From Temnothorax longispinosus (Eukaryota > Arthropoda > Insecta > Hymenoptera > Formicidae), in NCBI RefSeq assembly GCF_030848805.1, contig NC_092369.1, forward strand, positions 2,430,162 through 2,494,161: a stretch of 64,000 nt of DNA, read 5' to 3'. Positions 22,282 to 33,448 of this stretch are shown here, one piece after another (the first letter of the stretch is position 1; the number at the start of each line of letters is the position of its first letter). Both the position numbers and the translations under genes were made by a program. The notes beneath the pieces were generated by a model. That model was not told the origin of the DNA. It did not search any database and was given only the letters and a program-made list of their open reading frames with translations.

Positions 22282-24105
22282 ATCTGATAGATAGATATTG
22301 ATTGGGCTTTATTAGCCTTCTCGGCTATTTTTTACATAAAATATCCTTAAATTAATTCCTCTACACATGAGGTACAATATATTCTCTTAACCTACGTTTA
22401 AATGGTACAATTCTTTCGCATTGCTTAATTTCTATCGGTAGGGCGTTATACATATTCAAACTTTCATAAAATAGACTTTTCTGTGCGCTTCTCGTCCTGC
22501 GATATTGAATTCTAATATTCTCAGCCTGCCTCGTTCGCCGTCCACTCACATCTACTATTTCTATCCTATTACTTAAATGTTTTGGCATTATGCCTCTTAC
22601 TATCTTAAAAATAAAAATACATACATTGTACATTAGCCTCTGTCTTACATTTATAAACTTAAGGGTTTGCAGCATCAAATATACCTTTTTATATCGCGAG
22701 CATTGCAGTATGACTCTCATGGCACGGTTTTGTGCCACTTGCAGTCGATTCAGTTGCGTTTCACCCATGCCTACTAACATCGTGGCGCAATATTCAAAGT
22801 GAGGCGCTATGATAGACTTATACACAGTACATCGAGTGTACGCCGATATATCATTTCCTATTCTATTCAGAAAACTCACTTTTTTCCCTATTTTCTTTAA
22901 CATATAATCACAGTGATTCTCCCAACGGAGTTTACTATCGATCATTACACCCAGATGTTTCGTTATCTCGACACGCTCAATTATAGTTCCATCCAAACTT
23001 TTTACTATTATGTCTGTTTTTATTTCTTTCCTTATACTTCTAACTATCATATATTTGGTCTTATCTGCATTCATTTTTAACATATTCACATTCATCCATT
23101 CTTCAAGTATACCGAGTACCATATTTAGTTTTATTTCTAATTCCTCACAACTCTCTCCTGTTACACTTGCGGTCGTGTCATCTGCAAATAATCTAAATAT
23201 ACTTCCCTCCGGACAGACTTTAACTATATCATTTATATACAAAATAAATAATAGAGGTTCTAATACTGATCCCTGTGGCACGCCATATACTGTCTCAATT
23301 ATTTTAAAACATATATCATTGAATCTAACTTGCTGTTTTCTATTACTTAAATACGATATTATTCATTCCAGTACCACTCCTCTTATTCCATACTGATATA
23401 ATTTTTCCACTAATCTTACCCTATCTATTGTCTCAAACGCTCTCCTGAGATCCAGGAATAATACCCCCACCATTTTTTTCTCCTCAATTATCAACTTCCA
23501 TTCTTTGATAAAACTTTGAATTGCTGTCTCACACGACTGCTGTTTCCTAAATCCCGATTGGTATTCGGTTATTATTTCATTGTCTTCTAGAAATTTTTCC
23601 AACTGTTTTTTTACAACTCTAATATTTTTTCATATATCGGTAACATATTAATCGGTCTATACTCGCTCGCTTTTTTTGGTTTGTTTACCTTTGGTATCGG
23701 TATTATCGTGGATGTTTTCCATTCTTCTGGAAATTTACCTGTCCTAAGCGAATCATTTATTACCCCTACAAACTCATCTTTTATCACAGGTAACACCATT
23801 TTCAGTATATCACTATTTATCCCTTCCTCTGTTCCGTTTTTTTGTGGTAGTTCTCTAACAATTTGTTCCAGATCACTTGTACTAATTGGCTCAAAATTTT
23901 CCATAATTCCCTTATTCTCAATGACATAAATAGGTCTCCTACCTGTGCCTTCTATCCCCTTATTACTAATAGATTGCACAATGTTGCTAATACTTTTTAC
24001 ATAATATATATTAAATTTATCAGCTATATTGCATTCTTCTATGTCTTCTAATATTTCAAAATCTACATTATCGATGTTCTCTGAACCCCTTTGCTCACCC
24101 TTAAT
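22282..24105 (-). mobile_element. Non-LTR retrotransposon B, 5'-truncated
   Basis: The 3' end on its strand reads GCCGAGAAGGCTAATAAAGCCCAATCAATATCTATC. It shares the GCCGAGAAGGCTAATAAAGC core with element C at 61.96 kb, so B and C belong to one family. The 5' end near 24105 shows no microsatellite. It contains a broken reverse transcriptase. Confidence 0.85.
22361..24105 (-). pseudogene. Reverse transcriptase of element B, broken
   Basis: Three frame segments read in order. 23611 to about 24105: palm entry with EEWKTSTIIPIPKVNKP and SEYRPINMLPIYEKILE. 23363-23602: EYQSGFRKQQSCETAI, then LDLRRAFETIDR. 22361-23281: MPQGSVLEPLLFILYINDI, catalytic FADD, thumb, and a C-terminal YNALPIEIKQ tail. 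Breaks are a frameshift at about 23607 and a TGA at about 23363, probably a former Trp codon. ORF1 and endonuclease are absent. CR1/Jockey-like; not functional. Confidence 0.88.
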
Positions 24106-24785
24106 TAATTATTTCAAAGTTGTTTACTTCTTTGTAGGATTGCTCCTATTATTATCTATCATATTCTCATAATATTCCTTCTTTTTTGAAATACATGTCA
24201 CTTGAGTTGAGTTAGGTAATATAATTTTGTGAAGATTATATAAACCAGAAACTTATACATATTTGTGCGTAAAAATCAAAACGGTAAAATACTTTGTTAA
24301 ACGGCATTATTTGTTAATTGTTTATATCGGAGGAACATGTCAGAGCCGTGCGGTGGTAAAATTTAAACTGACAAACTTGACAATATATAAAAACAGACCA
24401 ATGCCGTTAATAATAAGCTAGGGCGTAGAGAGGGAAGTGGTGAAGAAGGAGAAGAAAATTATATTTCTTTTATAATATGTTTGTAGAGAGCGTTAAGATT
24501 CTCCGTGTCTTTTTGTAAATTAATGGTATCGTCAAATTTTTTAATAAAAAACATCTCCACTAATTCCCTTAAGACTCTATAAATGTGAGTATTCTCGTCC
24601 GCCATTTTCTATCCAATCATATGTGAAAACATAACCTTTCAAGGAACCTTTTCGTAAACGTCAATACGCTTTTCGGTCTCGCAATTAATCTAAAAATTTA
24701 GCTTAAATATCGATTCTGTTAAATTGAAAATAAGTATTAATTGATTCTTAATTGATTAGACGTGTGTTCTTAAACGCGTGACAGT
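24106..24785. other. No gene recognised
   Basis: AT-rich DNA with short frames only. Nothing beyond the flank of element B and the solo LTR at 24786 can be supported. Confidence 0.4.
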
Positions 24786-26037
24786 TGTAACGATGCGCCC
24801 CAAAACGCATCATTCCCGGCGAGCATCAGCCGGATGCCGCCCGGCCGAACACCCGCCGGGCGAGACAAGGCACGATGTGCCCTTTTTTAAACTGTTCATC
24901 TCGCGTATCAGTCCGCAAACGGACTTAGCGCGGCAACCGACTCGGAGCGCCGAGCGGTGCCGAAAACGGCCGAGAGCCACCGAACGCAATCGCGGCGTCG
25001 GGGCGCCGTACTTCCCGAACGCTCCGCCGCTCCATCCCGGCGCGCGCGATTGCCGTCGCGTATACCCCCGCCACGCCGACACGCCACCGCGAGCGTATAT
25101 AAACCGAGCAATGTTGCTAAGTTTTAGATTCCGCCGTGAGCCAGCAAACCGATCCGACCGATTCCCCGCTGCTCACGGATCCCGAAATCCCACAGTCGAA
25201 CAACCAGGAGGTAGAGAGTGTTCTCTGCCTCTGCCAAGTGAAGCATCTAGGCGGTTGACTCGAACTTCCATCCACGCACCTGTGACACCGGAGTGAACCA
25301 GTGTAAGAGAGTCCTTCTCTTACTCGCCAAGGGTCTTGGCCACCCGGTGCCGCCTTCCGCCTACACGATTCGATGCGCCAGGAGATAGAGAGTACTTCTC
25401 TATCTCCGCTAAGGGTCTTAGCCGCTCGATATCGCGTCTAATCGTGCTCCAGCGCCGCGCGCGCTTACCGCCAACGCTATCCAAGCTTACGATACCGCGT
25501 CGTCCACACGGTAGTCGTACACCGTGCCTCAGTGAGCCCGCGCGCCCGCCGATCCGCGAACGCCGCGATCTCTCTATCTATCACCGCCACCGTAACTACG
25601 TCCGCGATCTACTGTATATATCCGTTTCCTCCGCGATCTCTGTATATCACCGCCGTCGTAGGCACGCCCGCGATCTACTGTATATATCCGTTCCTCCGCG
25701 ATCTCTGTATATCACCGCCGTCGTAATCACGCCCGCGATCTATTGTATATAGCCGTTTACTCCGCGATCTCTGTATATCACCGCCGTCGTAATCACGCCC
25801 GCGATCTATTGTATATATCCGTTTACTCCGCGCTCTCTGTACATCACCACCGTCGTAATCACGTCCGCGATCTATTGTACCGTCTCCGCGATTACCTCGA
25901 TGTATTCACGTTAACTGAATAAAATCCTATTTCGTTTTGTTGTATTTTAACCGAGTCTTGTGTCTTCCTCCGCGCCTACTCCGAGCCCTGACCCACCGCG
26001 AGCTAGATCCGCGCTTCGGAAGCTAGGTTGTTTTACA
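24786..26037 (+). mobile_element. Solo LTR-like element, about 1.25 kb
   Basis: It starts TGTAACGATGCGCC and ends GGTTGTTTTACA, so the termini are TGTAA/TTACA. TATATAAA at about 25097 and GAATAAAATCC at about 25917 look like core promoter and polyadenylation signals 820 bp apart. The flanks both carry ACAGT (24781-24785 and 26035-26039), but the second overlaps the expected LTR end, so the exact boundary is uncertain. GC-rich with long but meaningless open frames. Confidence 0.6.
25600..25885 (+). repeat. Tandem repeat of 65-66 bp inside the LTR
   Basis: The unit starts CGCGATCTAYTGTATATA, followed by CCGCGATCTCTGTATATCAC and CGCCGTCGTAATCACG. Copies begin near 25602, 25668, 25733, 25798 and 25863 (last one partial). 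Confidence 0.85.
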
Positions 26038-26314
26038 GTATAATTTTATTTATAAAGGTACCTTTACATGGCAGCGTCAAGCGTCCAGCATCGAGCGTCA
26101 AGCGTTGAGCGCATGCGTAGTTATATTTACTGAGTTGACGCTGAAACCAGCTGAAACGCAGGATCAATTTAAACTGTCAGCTGAACTTCGAATGACTTGA
26201 AGCGAGGAACCCATCCACGCCGTGCCAAGAAACTCTCTATAGGATAAGACAGCTGAACTTCGAAATATCTCCCAGCTATTCAAAGGAAAAAGGAAAATTG
26301 CGAGACATTATAAA

Positions 26315-27939
26315 ATGTCTATTAATTATCGGTATTACCAATGGTTGTTAGAATGCAATAGCATTATCAATCACGAATATCACAAACAAAACGTTGAGTT
26401 AATTGCAGTGATATCACTAATTGCAAATACAATAAGAGCAAAACAGAAAAAGAAGAGGGTTTGGGTGTCAAAAATATTTGCAGAAAGAAAAAGACACGCC
26501 CAGTAAGCAAGAAACGTCAAGAAACATTTTAACTACATTGCATTAATGTTAAAACGTTGCTGTAATGTAGTTAAAATGTTTCTTGGTGTTTTTTGCTTAC
26601 TGGGCGGATTCTATCATGCAACATTGCCCAATGTGAGGTTGGAAGATCTTTGTTTCCAGAATTATACAAGAATGACAGCCACACACTTTGAAGAACTGTT
26701 GTCAATAGTAGGACACAATATACAGAAACTTGATGTTTTGCGTGAATCAATAAATGAAGAGCAACGTTTAATAGTGACCGTAAGGTATATGTATAACTAA
26801 CTCATATTAACTAACAATAATGTGTATTGTAATTTATGACAAACGTAATCTGATAAGTACATATATCAAAGCAGTTATATATATTTCTTATTATATTAAC
26901 AGATATCTTGCCTCAGGAGATAGTATGACATCTTTGTCATATCAGTTTCTCATATCGTTAAGTAGCATTACACGGATTATACGTGAAACATGTTCTGCTA
27001 TCTGGGAGCGTTTATATCCAATTGTACTGTCACAATGTGACACAGACGACTGGAGAGAGATCGCAAACGACTTTGAAAATAGATGGAAGTTCCCTCACTG
27101 TGTTGGTGCGATTGATGGAAAGCACGTTGTCATTCAAGTAATTCTTAAATTGAAAACATTATGTATATAATAAATTCACTGAGGCAAACTAACTGTACTT
27201 TATAATAATATGGTTTCAGTGTCCTGACAACGCGGGATCAGAATATTACAATTATAAAGGCACTCACAGCATTATTTTACTTGCAATTAGTGATGCTAAT
27301 TACATAATACGTTGTGTTGACATTGGAGCCCCTGGAAGGCAGGGTGATGCAGGTCTGTTTAAAAATAGTGCCATGGGCCTGTTATTGGAAAGCAAAGAAT
27401 TCAATCTCCCACCTCCTGAAGCATTATATGAAGATGGTCCAATTTTACCCTACGTATTGGTAGGAGACGAGGCATTTCCACTAACCGAATACATGATGCG
27501 ACCATATCCAGGCAAAGACATGACATTAGAGAAACGATTGTATAATTATCGTTTATCACTTGCTCGAAGAACGGTCGAGAATGTGTTTGGCATTTTAGCT
27601 AGCCAATGGCGACTGCTAAGACGACCAATTCTAGCAAAAGTTGAAAATGCAATTAAAATGGTTCAAGCAATTGTATGTCTTCACAACTGGCTCAGAAGAC
27701 ATGATGTTGAGCGAGAAACTTACGTAAGACAGGAACTTACAGATCGGCTTCTAGCAGACGGAGATATTGAAGACGGTTCTTGGAGAAACAATGTTGCAGA
27801 TTATCGTTCATTTACTAACATTAGATGTACTCACGCAAGAGCGCATTCGTTGCGCGCAGCTAACATTCGAGAAGAATTCTGCAGATATTTTAATGAAGAG
27901 GGGGAAGTTGCTTGGCAAAATGTGCAAATATACAAGTGA
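26315..27939 (+). pseudogene. HARBI1-like transposase with two introns, interrupted by a 108-bp MITE
   Basis: ATG at 26315. Coding segments are 26315-26497, 26606-26784, 26903-27137 and 27220-27939, 438 codons if the MITE at 26498-26605 is discounted. Introns 26785-26902 and 27138-27219 have GT-AG ends and preserve frame. The domain is an RNase H-like DDE_4 nuclease: first Asp in VGAIDGKH, second in RCVDIGAPG, a GDEAFPL motif, and Glu in RRTVENVFG. The N-terminal part has the family's LEDLCFQNYTRMTATHFEELL. Apart from the MITE, which brings a TAA in frame, no stop or shift is seen, so inactivation looks recent. It is a transposon enzyme rather than the host HARBI1 gene, judged by its partner gene nearby. 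Confidence 0.9.
26498..26605. mobile_element. 108-bp hairpin MITE inside the Harbinger transposase exon
   Basis: Near-perfect palindrome: GCCCAGTAAGCAAGAAAC at the left, and GTTTTTTGCTTACTGGGC at the right, with inner arms AAGAAACATTTTAACTACATT. No target duplication is obvious. Removing exactly 108 bp leaves an uninterrupted coding frame. Confidence 0.8.
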
Positions 27940-28011
27940 ATAATTTATGTAGTTTGATTATGTAGTTTTATTATCAAAATAATAAAGATATGCTCACTGA
28001 TAACAAATATC

Positions 28012-28696
28012 GGTAATTGTTTAGATGGGGGGGATCACCTTGGATGACCTTGATATTTTAGTATGTTGTCAAGATCACCCTCCTGAGTGACCATCATAAG
28101 GTTTCAGCCCGCGCTCGTTATTCGTTAAAGAGTTATTAACAAAAAAAGTTTGGAAAATATAGCAGCTATTTTGAGTATTGGAAGGCATAAATGACTAATA
28201 TTACGTTTTTTTTTAGCAGAGAATACTTTATTTTGCGAGAAAGTCGCTGCTTTACCAAAACACAACATTTAAAGCAGTAAATTGTTGATAAATTAAAGTC
28301 TTTTTGTTAAAGCAGAAAATACTTTATTATAGGTTAGTGACGCGCTTTAAAAGTATTTAAGTGTTTAAAGCGCGTCAACTAACCTATGTAGATTAGTGAC
28401 GCGCTTTAAAAGTATTTAAGTGTTTAAAGCGCGTCAACTAACCTATGTAGGTAAAGCAGCGACTTTCTCGCGAATTAAGTATTCTTTGCTTAAAAAAAAA
28501 AACGTAATATTAGTCATTTATGCCTTCCAATACTCAAAATAGCTGCTATACTTTCCAAACTTTTTTTGTTTATAACTTTTTAACGAATAACGAGCGCGGG
28601 CTGAAACCTTCTGAAGGTCACTCAGGAGGGTGACCTTGACAACACACTAAAATATCAAGGTCATCCAAGGTGATCCCCCCCATCTAAACAATTACC
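28012..28696. mobile_element. 685-bp hairpin element with 8-bp target duplication CAAATATC
   Basis: Arms of about 220 bp begin GGTAATTGTTTAGATGGGGG on the left and end as its near reverse complement on the right. CAAATATC flanks both sides (28004-28011 and 28697-28704). The centre holds two tandem 68-bp copies (about 28331-28390 and 28391-28450) of a unit that is itself palindromic, GACGCGCTTTAAA...TTTAAAGCGCGTC. No coding capacity. The 8-bp duplication points to the hAT type, but the termini do not resemble CAGTG-type hAT ends. Confidence 0.85.
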
Positions 28697-28704
28697 CAAA
28701 TATC

Positions 28705-29232
28705 TTATAACTAACTAATGTAAGTCTCATATTACCTATTCTAGTGGACTAGCATACAGGTTATTGCAATACTGAATATTATTTTAAAGAAAAACAGTGC
28801 TCTGTAAAAACGAAAACTAGTAGGAATCGGTCTACGCAAATAACTACTATGTCACAATAAATTATATCTATAATAAATTATATATATATCTATGTATAAA
28901 TCAATATATCTATATATAAATTAACGTTAATGTATTGTTAAATGCAGTTGAAACAAGAGCACTTGTCAGTATCACATCTTCAATTATACAATATTAAAAT
29001 ATCAAATAAATCTCATGACATTGCAATATGGATATTACTTCAAATAACAATAGTAATACTTTATACTTATCATGTACAAAACTTATATTGTAACTTTTAT
29101 AAACGAAACAGTGTTAAAACATTACCATAAAAGTATACCATAAATTATATTCCAACGAAATACACAGAAAACATAAATATACGAAAGTAAGAACGTAGCA
29201 ATTGCCAATATATTACCAAGCAAAATACACAA
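28705..29232. other. AT-rich spacer within the Harbinger element
   Basis: TATA-rich DNA with no recognisable frame. Confidence 0.4.
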
Positions 29233-29734
29233 TTATTCACGCTCGTTTTGTTTTTCTTTAGTAACGTCTTGTAGAAATTTCAATAACAGCATATTCTGTT
29301 TATCTTTATTAAATGTGAGCAATATTTGTTTTATATACAAAAACATACCATCCAATGCATCGATTTCAGGTGGCTTTGGAAGGTTTATCGCAGGCATGTC
29401 TTTTTTACAAATTGCTTCAGCTATACGACTCATTGAGGCACTTAAATCATCTTTGGTTTTAGCTCGACGTTTAGCAGGGGATTCATCTGAAAAGACAGTG
29501 TTTGCATGTGTCTTTAATGCATATGAATTAACAACACATTTAATGATACACTCGGTCGGATCAGCAAATACGTTATATGCTCTATAATAATAGTAATACC
29601 TTGATTAAGTTCTTTGTTGTTGTTTGCGCTAGTTTCTTCGACAAGAGTATTGTTGGACTCACGAATTGGAACCGTAAGATTAGAAATGGACCTGTACAAT
29701 AAGACATGTTTCGAATTAGTCATCATAATATTTA

Positions 29735-29790
<56 letters not shown>

Positions 29791-30350
29791 GTATGCACAT
29801 GAACATTGATATATACGGTTTGTGTTTTGACACCGAACGTAAGGACATTGTTTCAAAATGTTTCCATGGTTTTTGTTGCGACCTTGCTGATCCACTGGGT
29901 TTCTTTTCGTTAGCAACTAGTTTACTATAAGTGTCTTTCAGGGATTTCCACTTCTTTTTCGCCTCTTCAGCACTCAAATGACCTAATACATTTGTTACAA
30001 TGGGTTGAATAAATTTGTTAATACATACTTTTACACCATTTAATGTAATATTATCGCTTTTATTTGGTAATTCAGGCTTATGTAATATAGGTACCTTTAA
30101 GAGCGTTAGAAATTTCTGTCCATAACTCTGCAACTTTGTGTCTGCCACGGAAAGACAAAGGCAGTGTGTAATCGTATATAGGGGGTCTCTTTCTGACTTC
30201 TTCGATCAATAATTCGTCTACTATAGTTTTGTTTACTGCTGTTGAGCACAATACTGATGTTTGTGAATCATCATCTGAAGGACAGCAATCATCCACTGAT
30301 AGATTAGACTTTGCCACTTCATTGCCTATTTGTATTTGTTGTTTTAAATA
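29233..30350 (-). CDS. MADF-domain (Myb/SANT-like) protein of the Harbinger element, spliced
   Basis: Read from right to left, exon pieces encode an acidic N-terminus (SVDDCCPSDDDSQTS), then a MADF domain: LIEEVRKRPPIYDYTLPLSF and WTEISNALK (30078-30317), an intron, then SAEEAKKKWKSLKDTYSKL and QKPWKHFETMSFL-like residues (about 29850-29985). Another intron holds (TA)n and (CATA)n. Further exons lie at about 29600-29690 and 29233-29590, the latter ending in a leucine-rich FLYIKQILLTFNKDKQNMLL tail like a BESS or dimerisation motif. MADF proteins bind DNA, and in Harbinger elements the partner gene helps the transposase reach DNA. Exon limits and the start are approximate. Confidence 0.7.
29737..29798. 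repeat. (TA)n plus (TATG)n microsatellite in the MADF gene
   Basis: (AT)n followed by GTAT units. It lies in the presumed intron. Confidence 0.95.
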
Positions 30351-30369
30351 GGATTGGCCAAGTGACTCT

Positions 30370-30520
30370 TTATTTATTAATACGATTTGTTCTTTGCCAT
30401 CACATTACTCTACTCACTCTGCAAATCGCCACAACATACTTATACTCTTCTTGCAAAATCTATATATATATACACATACTATACTTATACTTACAATGTC
30501 TTTCAATACATACTGTATAC
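30370..30520 (+). repeat. Left copy of a roughly 140-bp direct repeat flanking tandem hairpins
   Basis: It contains TTATTTATTAATACGATTTG, TTCTTTGCCATCACAT and ACTTACAATGTCTTTCAATA. The same landmarks recur in order at 31443-31570, each followed by (TA)n and (TATG)n. Confidence 0.75.
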
Positions 30521-30570
30521 ATATATATATATATGTATCTGTATATATGTATATATATATATATATATAG

Positions 30571-30633
<63 letters not shown>

Positions 30634-30645
30634 GTATGTATCTAT
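30515..30645. repeat. (TA)n/(TATG)n microsatellite
   Basis: Long TA run with GTATCTG and TATATGTATG interruptions. Confidence 0.95.
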
Positions 30646-30666
30646 ACTAATATATAAAATCCTTAC

Positions 30667-31442
30667 GGGTGGTGTATGTTTGAACGTTAATAACTTGAAA
30701 ATTATTGGACCGAAATTTTACCACAAGTATATGAAATAGGGGTAGAATTTTCTGGAATGTGCTATAAAGTGTGTATTTTTTCGTTACCGATTTTTCTGGA
30801 AACCGATTTTTTTAATTTTTTATTTTTTAAATATTAAAACAATTAAAGAAATCGGTTTCCAGAAAATAGATAACGAAAAACTATACACCCTATAGCACTC
30901 CTCGGAAAATTTTACCCCTATTTTATATGGTTTTAATACAAATTTGGTCCAATAGTTTTTAAGTTTTTAAGTTAAAAACGTTCAAACATACATCACCCGA
31001 AATGTATGTTTGAACGTTTTTAACTTAAAAACTATTGGACCGAATTTTTGCCACAAATATATGAAATAGGGGTAGAATTTTTCGGAGAGTGCTATAGAGT
31101 TTGTAGTATTGACGTAGAACTACGTCTTTTTCTGGAAACCGATTTTTTAAATTCTTTATTTTTTAAATATTAAAGCAATTAAAGAAATCGGTTTCCAGAA
31201 AATAGACAACGAAAAATTATACACCCTATAGCACTCTCCGAAAAATTCTACCCTATTTCATATATTTGTGGCAAAAATTCGGTCCAATAGTTTTTAAGTT
31301 AAAAACGTTCAAACATACATTTCGGGTGATGTATGTTTGAACGTTTTTAACTTAAAAACTTAAAAACTATTGGACCAAATTTGTATTAAAACCATATAAA
31401 ATAGGGGTAAAATTTTCCGAGGAGTGCTATAGGGTGTATAGT
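30667..31442. repeat. Tandem series of hairpins with ATGTATGTTTGAACGTT ends
   Basis: Two complete hairpins of about 330 bp (30667-30998 and 30999-31325) and one half (31326-31442) stand head to tail. Each arm runs from GTATGTTTGAACGTT through TATTGGACC(G/A)AA and ATAGGGGTA(G/A)AATTTT to TTTCTGGAAACCGATTTTT, then back. Arms of different hairpins are more alike in some pairs than others: the half hairpin mirrors the right arm of the first. No coding capacity. Related sequence occurs at 39.1 kb. Confidence 0.8.
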
Positions 31443-31562
31443 TTTTCGTTATTTATTTATTAATACGATTTGTTCTTTGCCATCACATATTACTCTCGCC
31501 AAACATTCACCTCTTTCTGCAAAATCGCACACATACTATACTTATACTTACAATGTCTTTCA

Positions 31563-31570
<8 letters not shown>
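31443..31570 (+). repeat. Right copy of the direct repeat flanking the tandem hairpins
   Basis: Carries TTTATTAATACGATTTGTTC and ACTTACAATGTCTTTCAATA, matching 30370-30520. Confidence 0.75.

Positions 31571-31661
<91 letters not shown>
31571..31661. repeat. (TA)n/(TATG)n microsatellite abutting the BEL/Pao LTR
   Basis: The TA run continues directly into AACGCGATGAG of the LTR, replacing the LTR's first eight bases. Confidence 0.95.
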
Positions 31662-33257
31662 AACGCGATGAGATATTGAGGAGAGAAAGGTGAATATTGC
31701 CATCTATGATATTTCATAGAAAGTACTAGCGATTTTGTAAACTCACTTCAGTTGGCGAATCTAGTTCCCTAGAAAAATTGTATAGCGTAAAGCGCTAGAG
31801 GCGCGACGTATCGATATTCAATTCATGTAATTGCCGCGTGAAGAAGAAAGCGCGCGTGCATGCACAAGCTTGCGGCCCGGGCAACCGGCGTTATTCGTTT
31901 CTTGTTTGTCAATAAGTGAAGACATTTTTCTGACCTTCTGCCGTGTAATCTGAATTCGTTATTATATTGAATCCGAGTCATTGTAAACGACGAATGTGAT
32001 ACTTTATGTAACTGAATGAGAAGTACGAGAGGATCCAAGGGACTGTAATGAGAAGTACGAGAGGATCTGAGGGACTGTAATTGGCACACGGCAGGATCAG
32101 GGCTCGATATCATTCTCAGACGTATGAGAGATCAACGCCATTACTCCGTTTCTTGATGATGACGACACATTCTGGAGAGACCAAGGGAGCGACTATTATG
32201 GACATAGTCTGTTCGGATCTTTTCTGGAAGTGCATTCAAATACGGTAGACATCAGAATACAGGTAACTCTTAGATTTCTGAATAAGAATCATTGATCCTC
32301 ATAAACAGTATCGGTTACGATCATTGATTCCAGAAATCTCGAGAGATCTACCGTTCAGTAAAGGACATAGAAAAGGCTTCAGCACTAAGCGAAGCATTTT
32401 ATCGACGGGAACGATAATCGTTCTTTCCACTTGAGTACTCAAGATATTTGTTTACGGGTTGCAACCATTTTTTTGACTGTTCATTCTTACTATTTCATTC
32501 TGGCCAAGTAAAGTAAATTATGTAAGCTTACGACACGTTTAATTCTATTTTGGGTGATAGTTAATGTCACATATTTCTCGATACATATTCCGAAGTGATT
32601 CATTTGTTTAATCAATACGAACGAATGCATAAAATGTTTAAGATAAGATGTATATTGCCTCAATTGTTTTGAACAAGATTCGCCATAAAGTTAACGTTCA
32701 TTTATTCAGAAATTATATTCAACGGTGTGACACACAATATGTTGATTCATGTGAAATACTTAAAGTCTTCGTTGCGTTTTTCACGAATCGTTGTGAATTA
32801 ATGTGTTTAATAACGATTATTATTAAACGCATTATTCACTTATAAAAATTTTATATTTAAGATTATTTTGGTTCATTATTAATTATAATATCAGTTTCTT
32901 GTCATGTCTAATAGTCTTTTCAGTGATTAATAATTTAAAGATATATTCAAAACTATCATATCATGTAATTCTTTATTTATAATTACCTTGTGAAATATTA
33001 TGATTTTACGTTCCAAGTTTCAAACGAGATTATACGTTTAACTAATGATTATGTTCTCTTCATTGAACGGACTATTACAATGTGAATTATATATATTATT
33101 TTTTGATTCATGGGATTATTGAATTTCGCTATAATGACTTATGAATGTGATTAATTCGTTCTGCTACATGCTCTAAATATATTATATATTTTGTCAACGA
33201 TTAAAGATCAGTGTTTCCTTCACCGCCATAGCCCACAATCTGAAGAGGTTGTGTACA
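31662..33257 (+). repeat. 5' LTR of the BEL/Pao element
   Basis: Matches 37456-39052. It ends GGTTGTGTACA. The first eight bases (TGTTTGAA in the other copy) are missing at the (TA)n junction. Contains a tandem GAGAAGTACGAGAGGATC duplication near 32018-32070. Confidence 0.93.
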
Positions 33258-33262
33258 TTTTT

Positions 33263-33280
33263 TGGTCCTTCGAGCCGGAT
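33263..33280 (+). other. Primer-binding site, tRNA-Tyr type
   Basis: TGGTCCTTCGAGCCGGAT is the exact complement of the 3' end of eukaryotic tRNA-Tyr (ATCCGGCTCGAAGGACCA). It lies five bases after the 5' LTR. Confidence 0.85.
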
Positions 33281-33448
33281 GCACGGCAATCAGTTAATAT
33301 AAAGATTTAAAGTGAAAGTAATAAAATACTGGAATACAGTCATATGGTGTGAAGGAAGGCACGAAGTAACATAAAAACAAAACTTTGTGTACAGTGCAGT
33401 TTGCAAAATCGTTTTCTTTCCTCGTGAATTTTTCATACGATTATAATC

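Larger units (their letters stand above)
26060..30400. mobile_element. PIF/Harbinger DNA transposon with two convergent genes (right end unresolved)
   Basis: It holds a HARBI1-like transposase (+) and a MADF-type DNA-binding protein gene (-) facing each other, which is the usual gene pair of autonomous PIF/Harbinger elements. The left side has GCGTCAAGCGT words repeated at about 26074-26122, possibly subterminal repeats. No matching right terminus was found, perhaps because of the (TA)n and hairpin insertions beyond 30.4 kb. A 108-bp hairpin disrupts the transposase and a 685-bp hairpin element separates the two genes. Confidence 0.7.

Noticed and set aside
24778..25752. Overlapping GC-rich frames, 172 and 138 codons
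   Set aside because: They lie within an LTR, overlap frames on the other strand and show no domain.
24781..26039. ACAGT as a firm 5-bp target duplication of the solo LTR
   Set aside because: The right copy overlaps the expected LTR end TTTTACA, so it may be chance; kept only as a remark.
28012..28696. Functional Harbinger terminal repeats
   Set aside because: The hairpin has its own 8-bp duplication and lies between the two Harbinger genes, so it is a separate insertion.
29716..31717. Tyr-Ile repeat proteins
   Set aside because: Translation of (TA)n and (TATG)n tracts.
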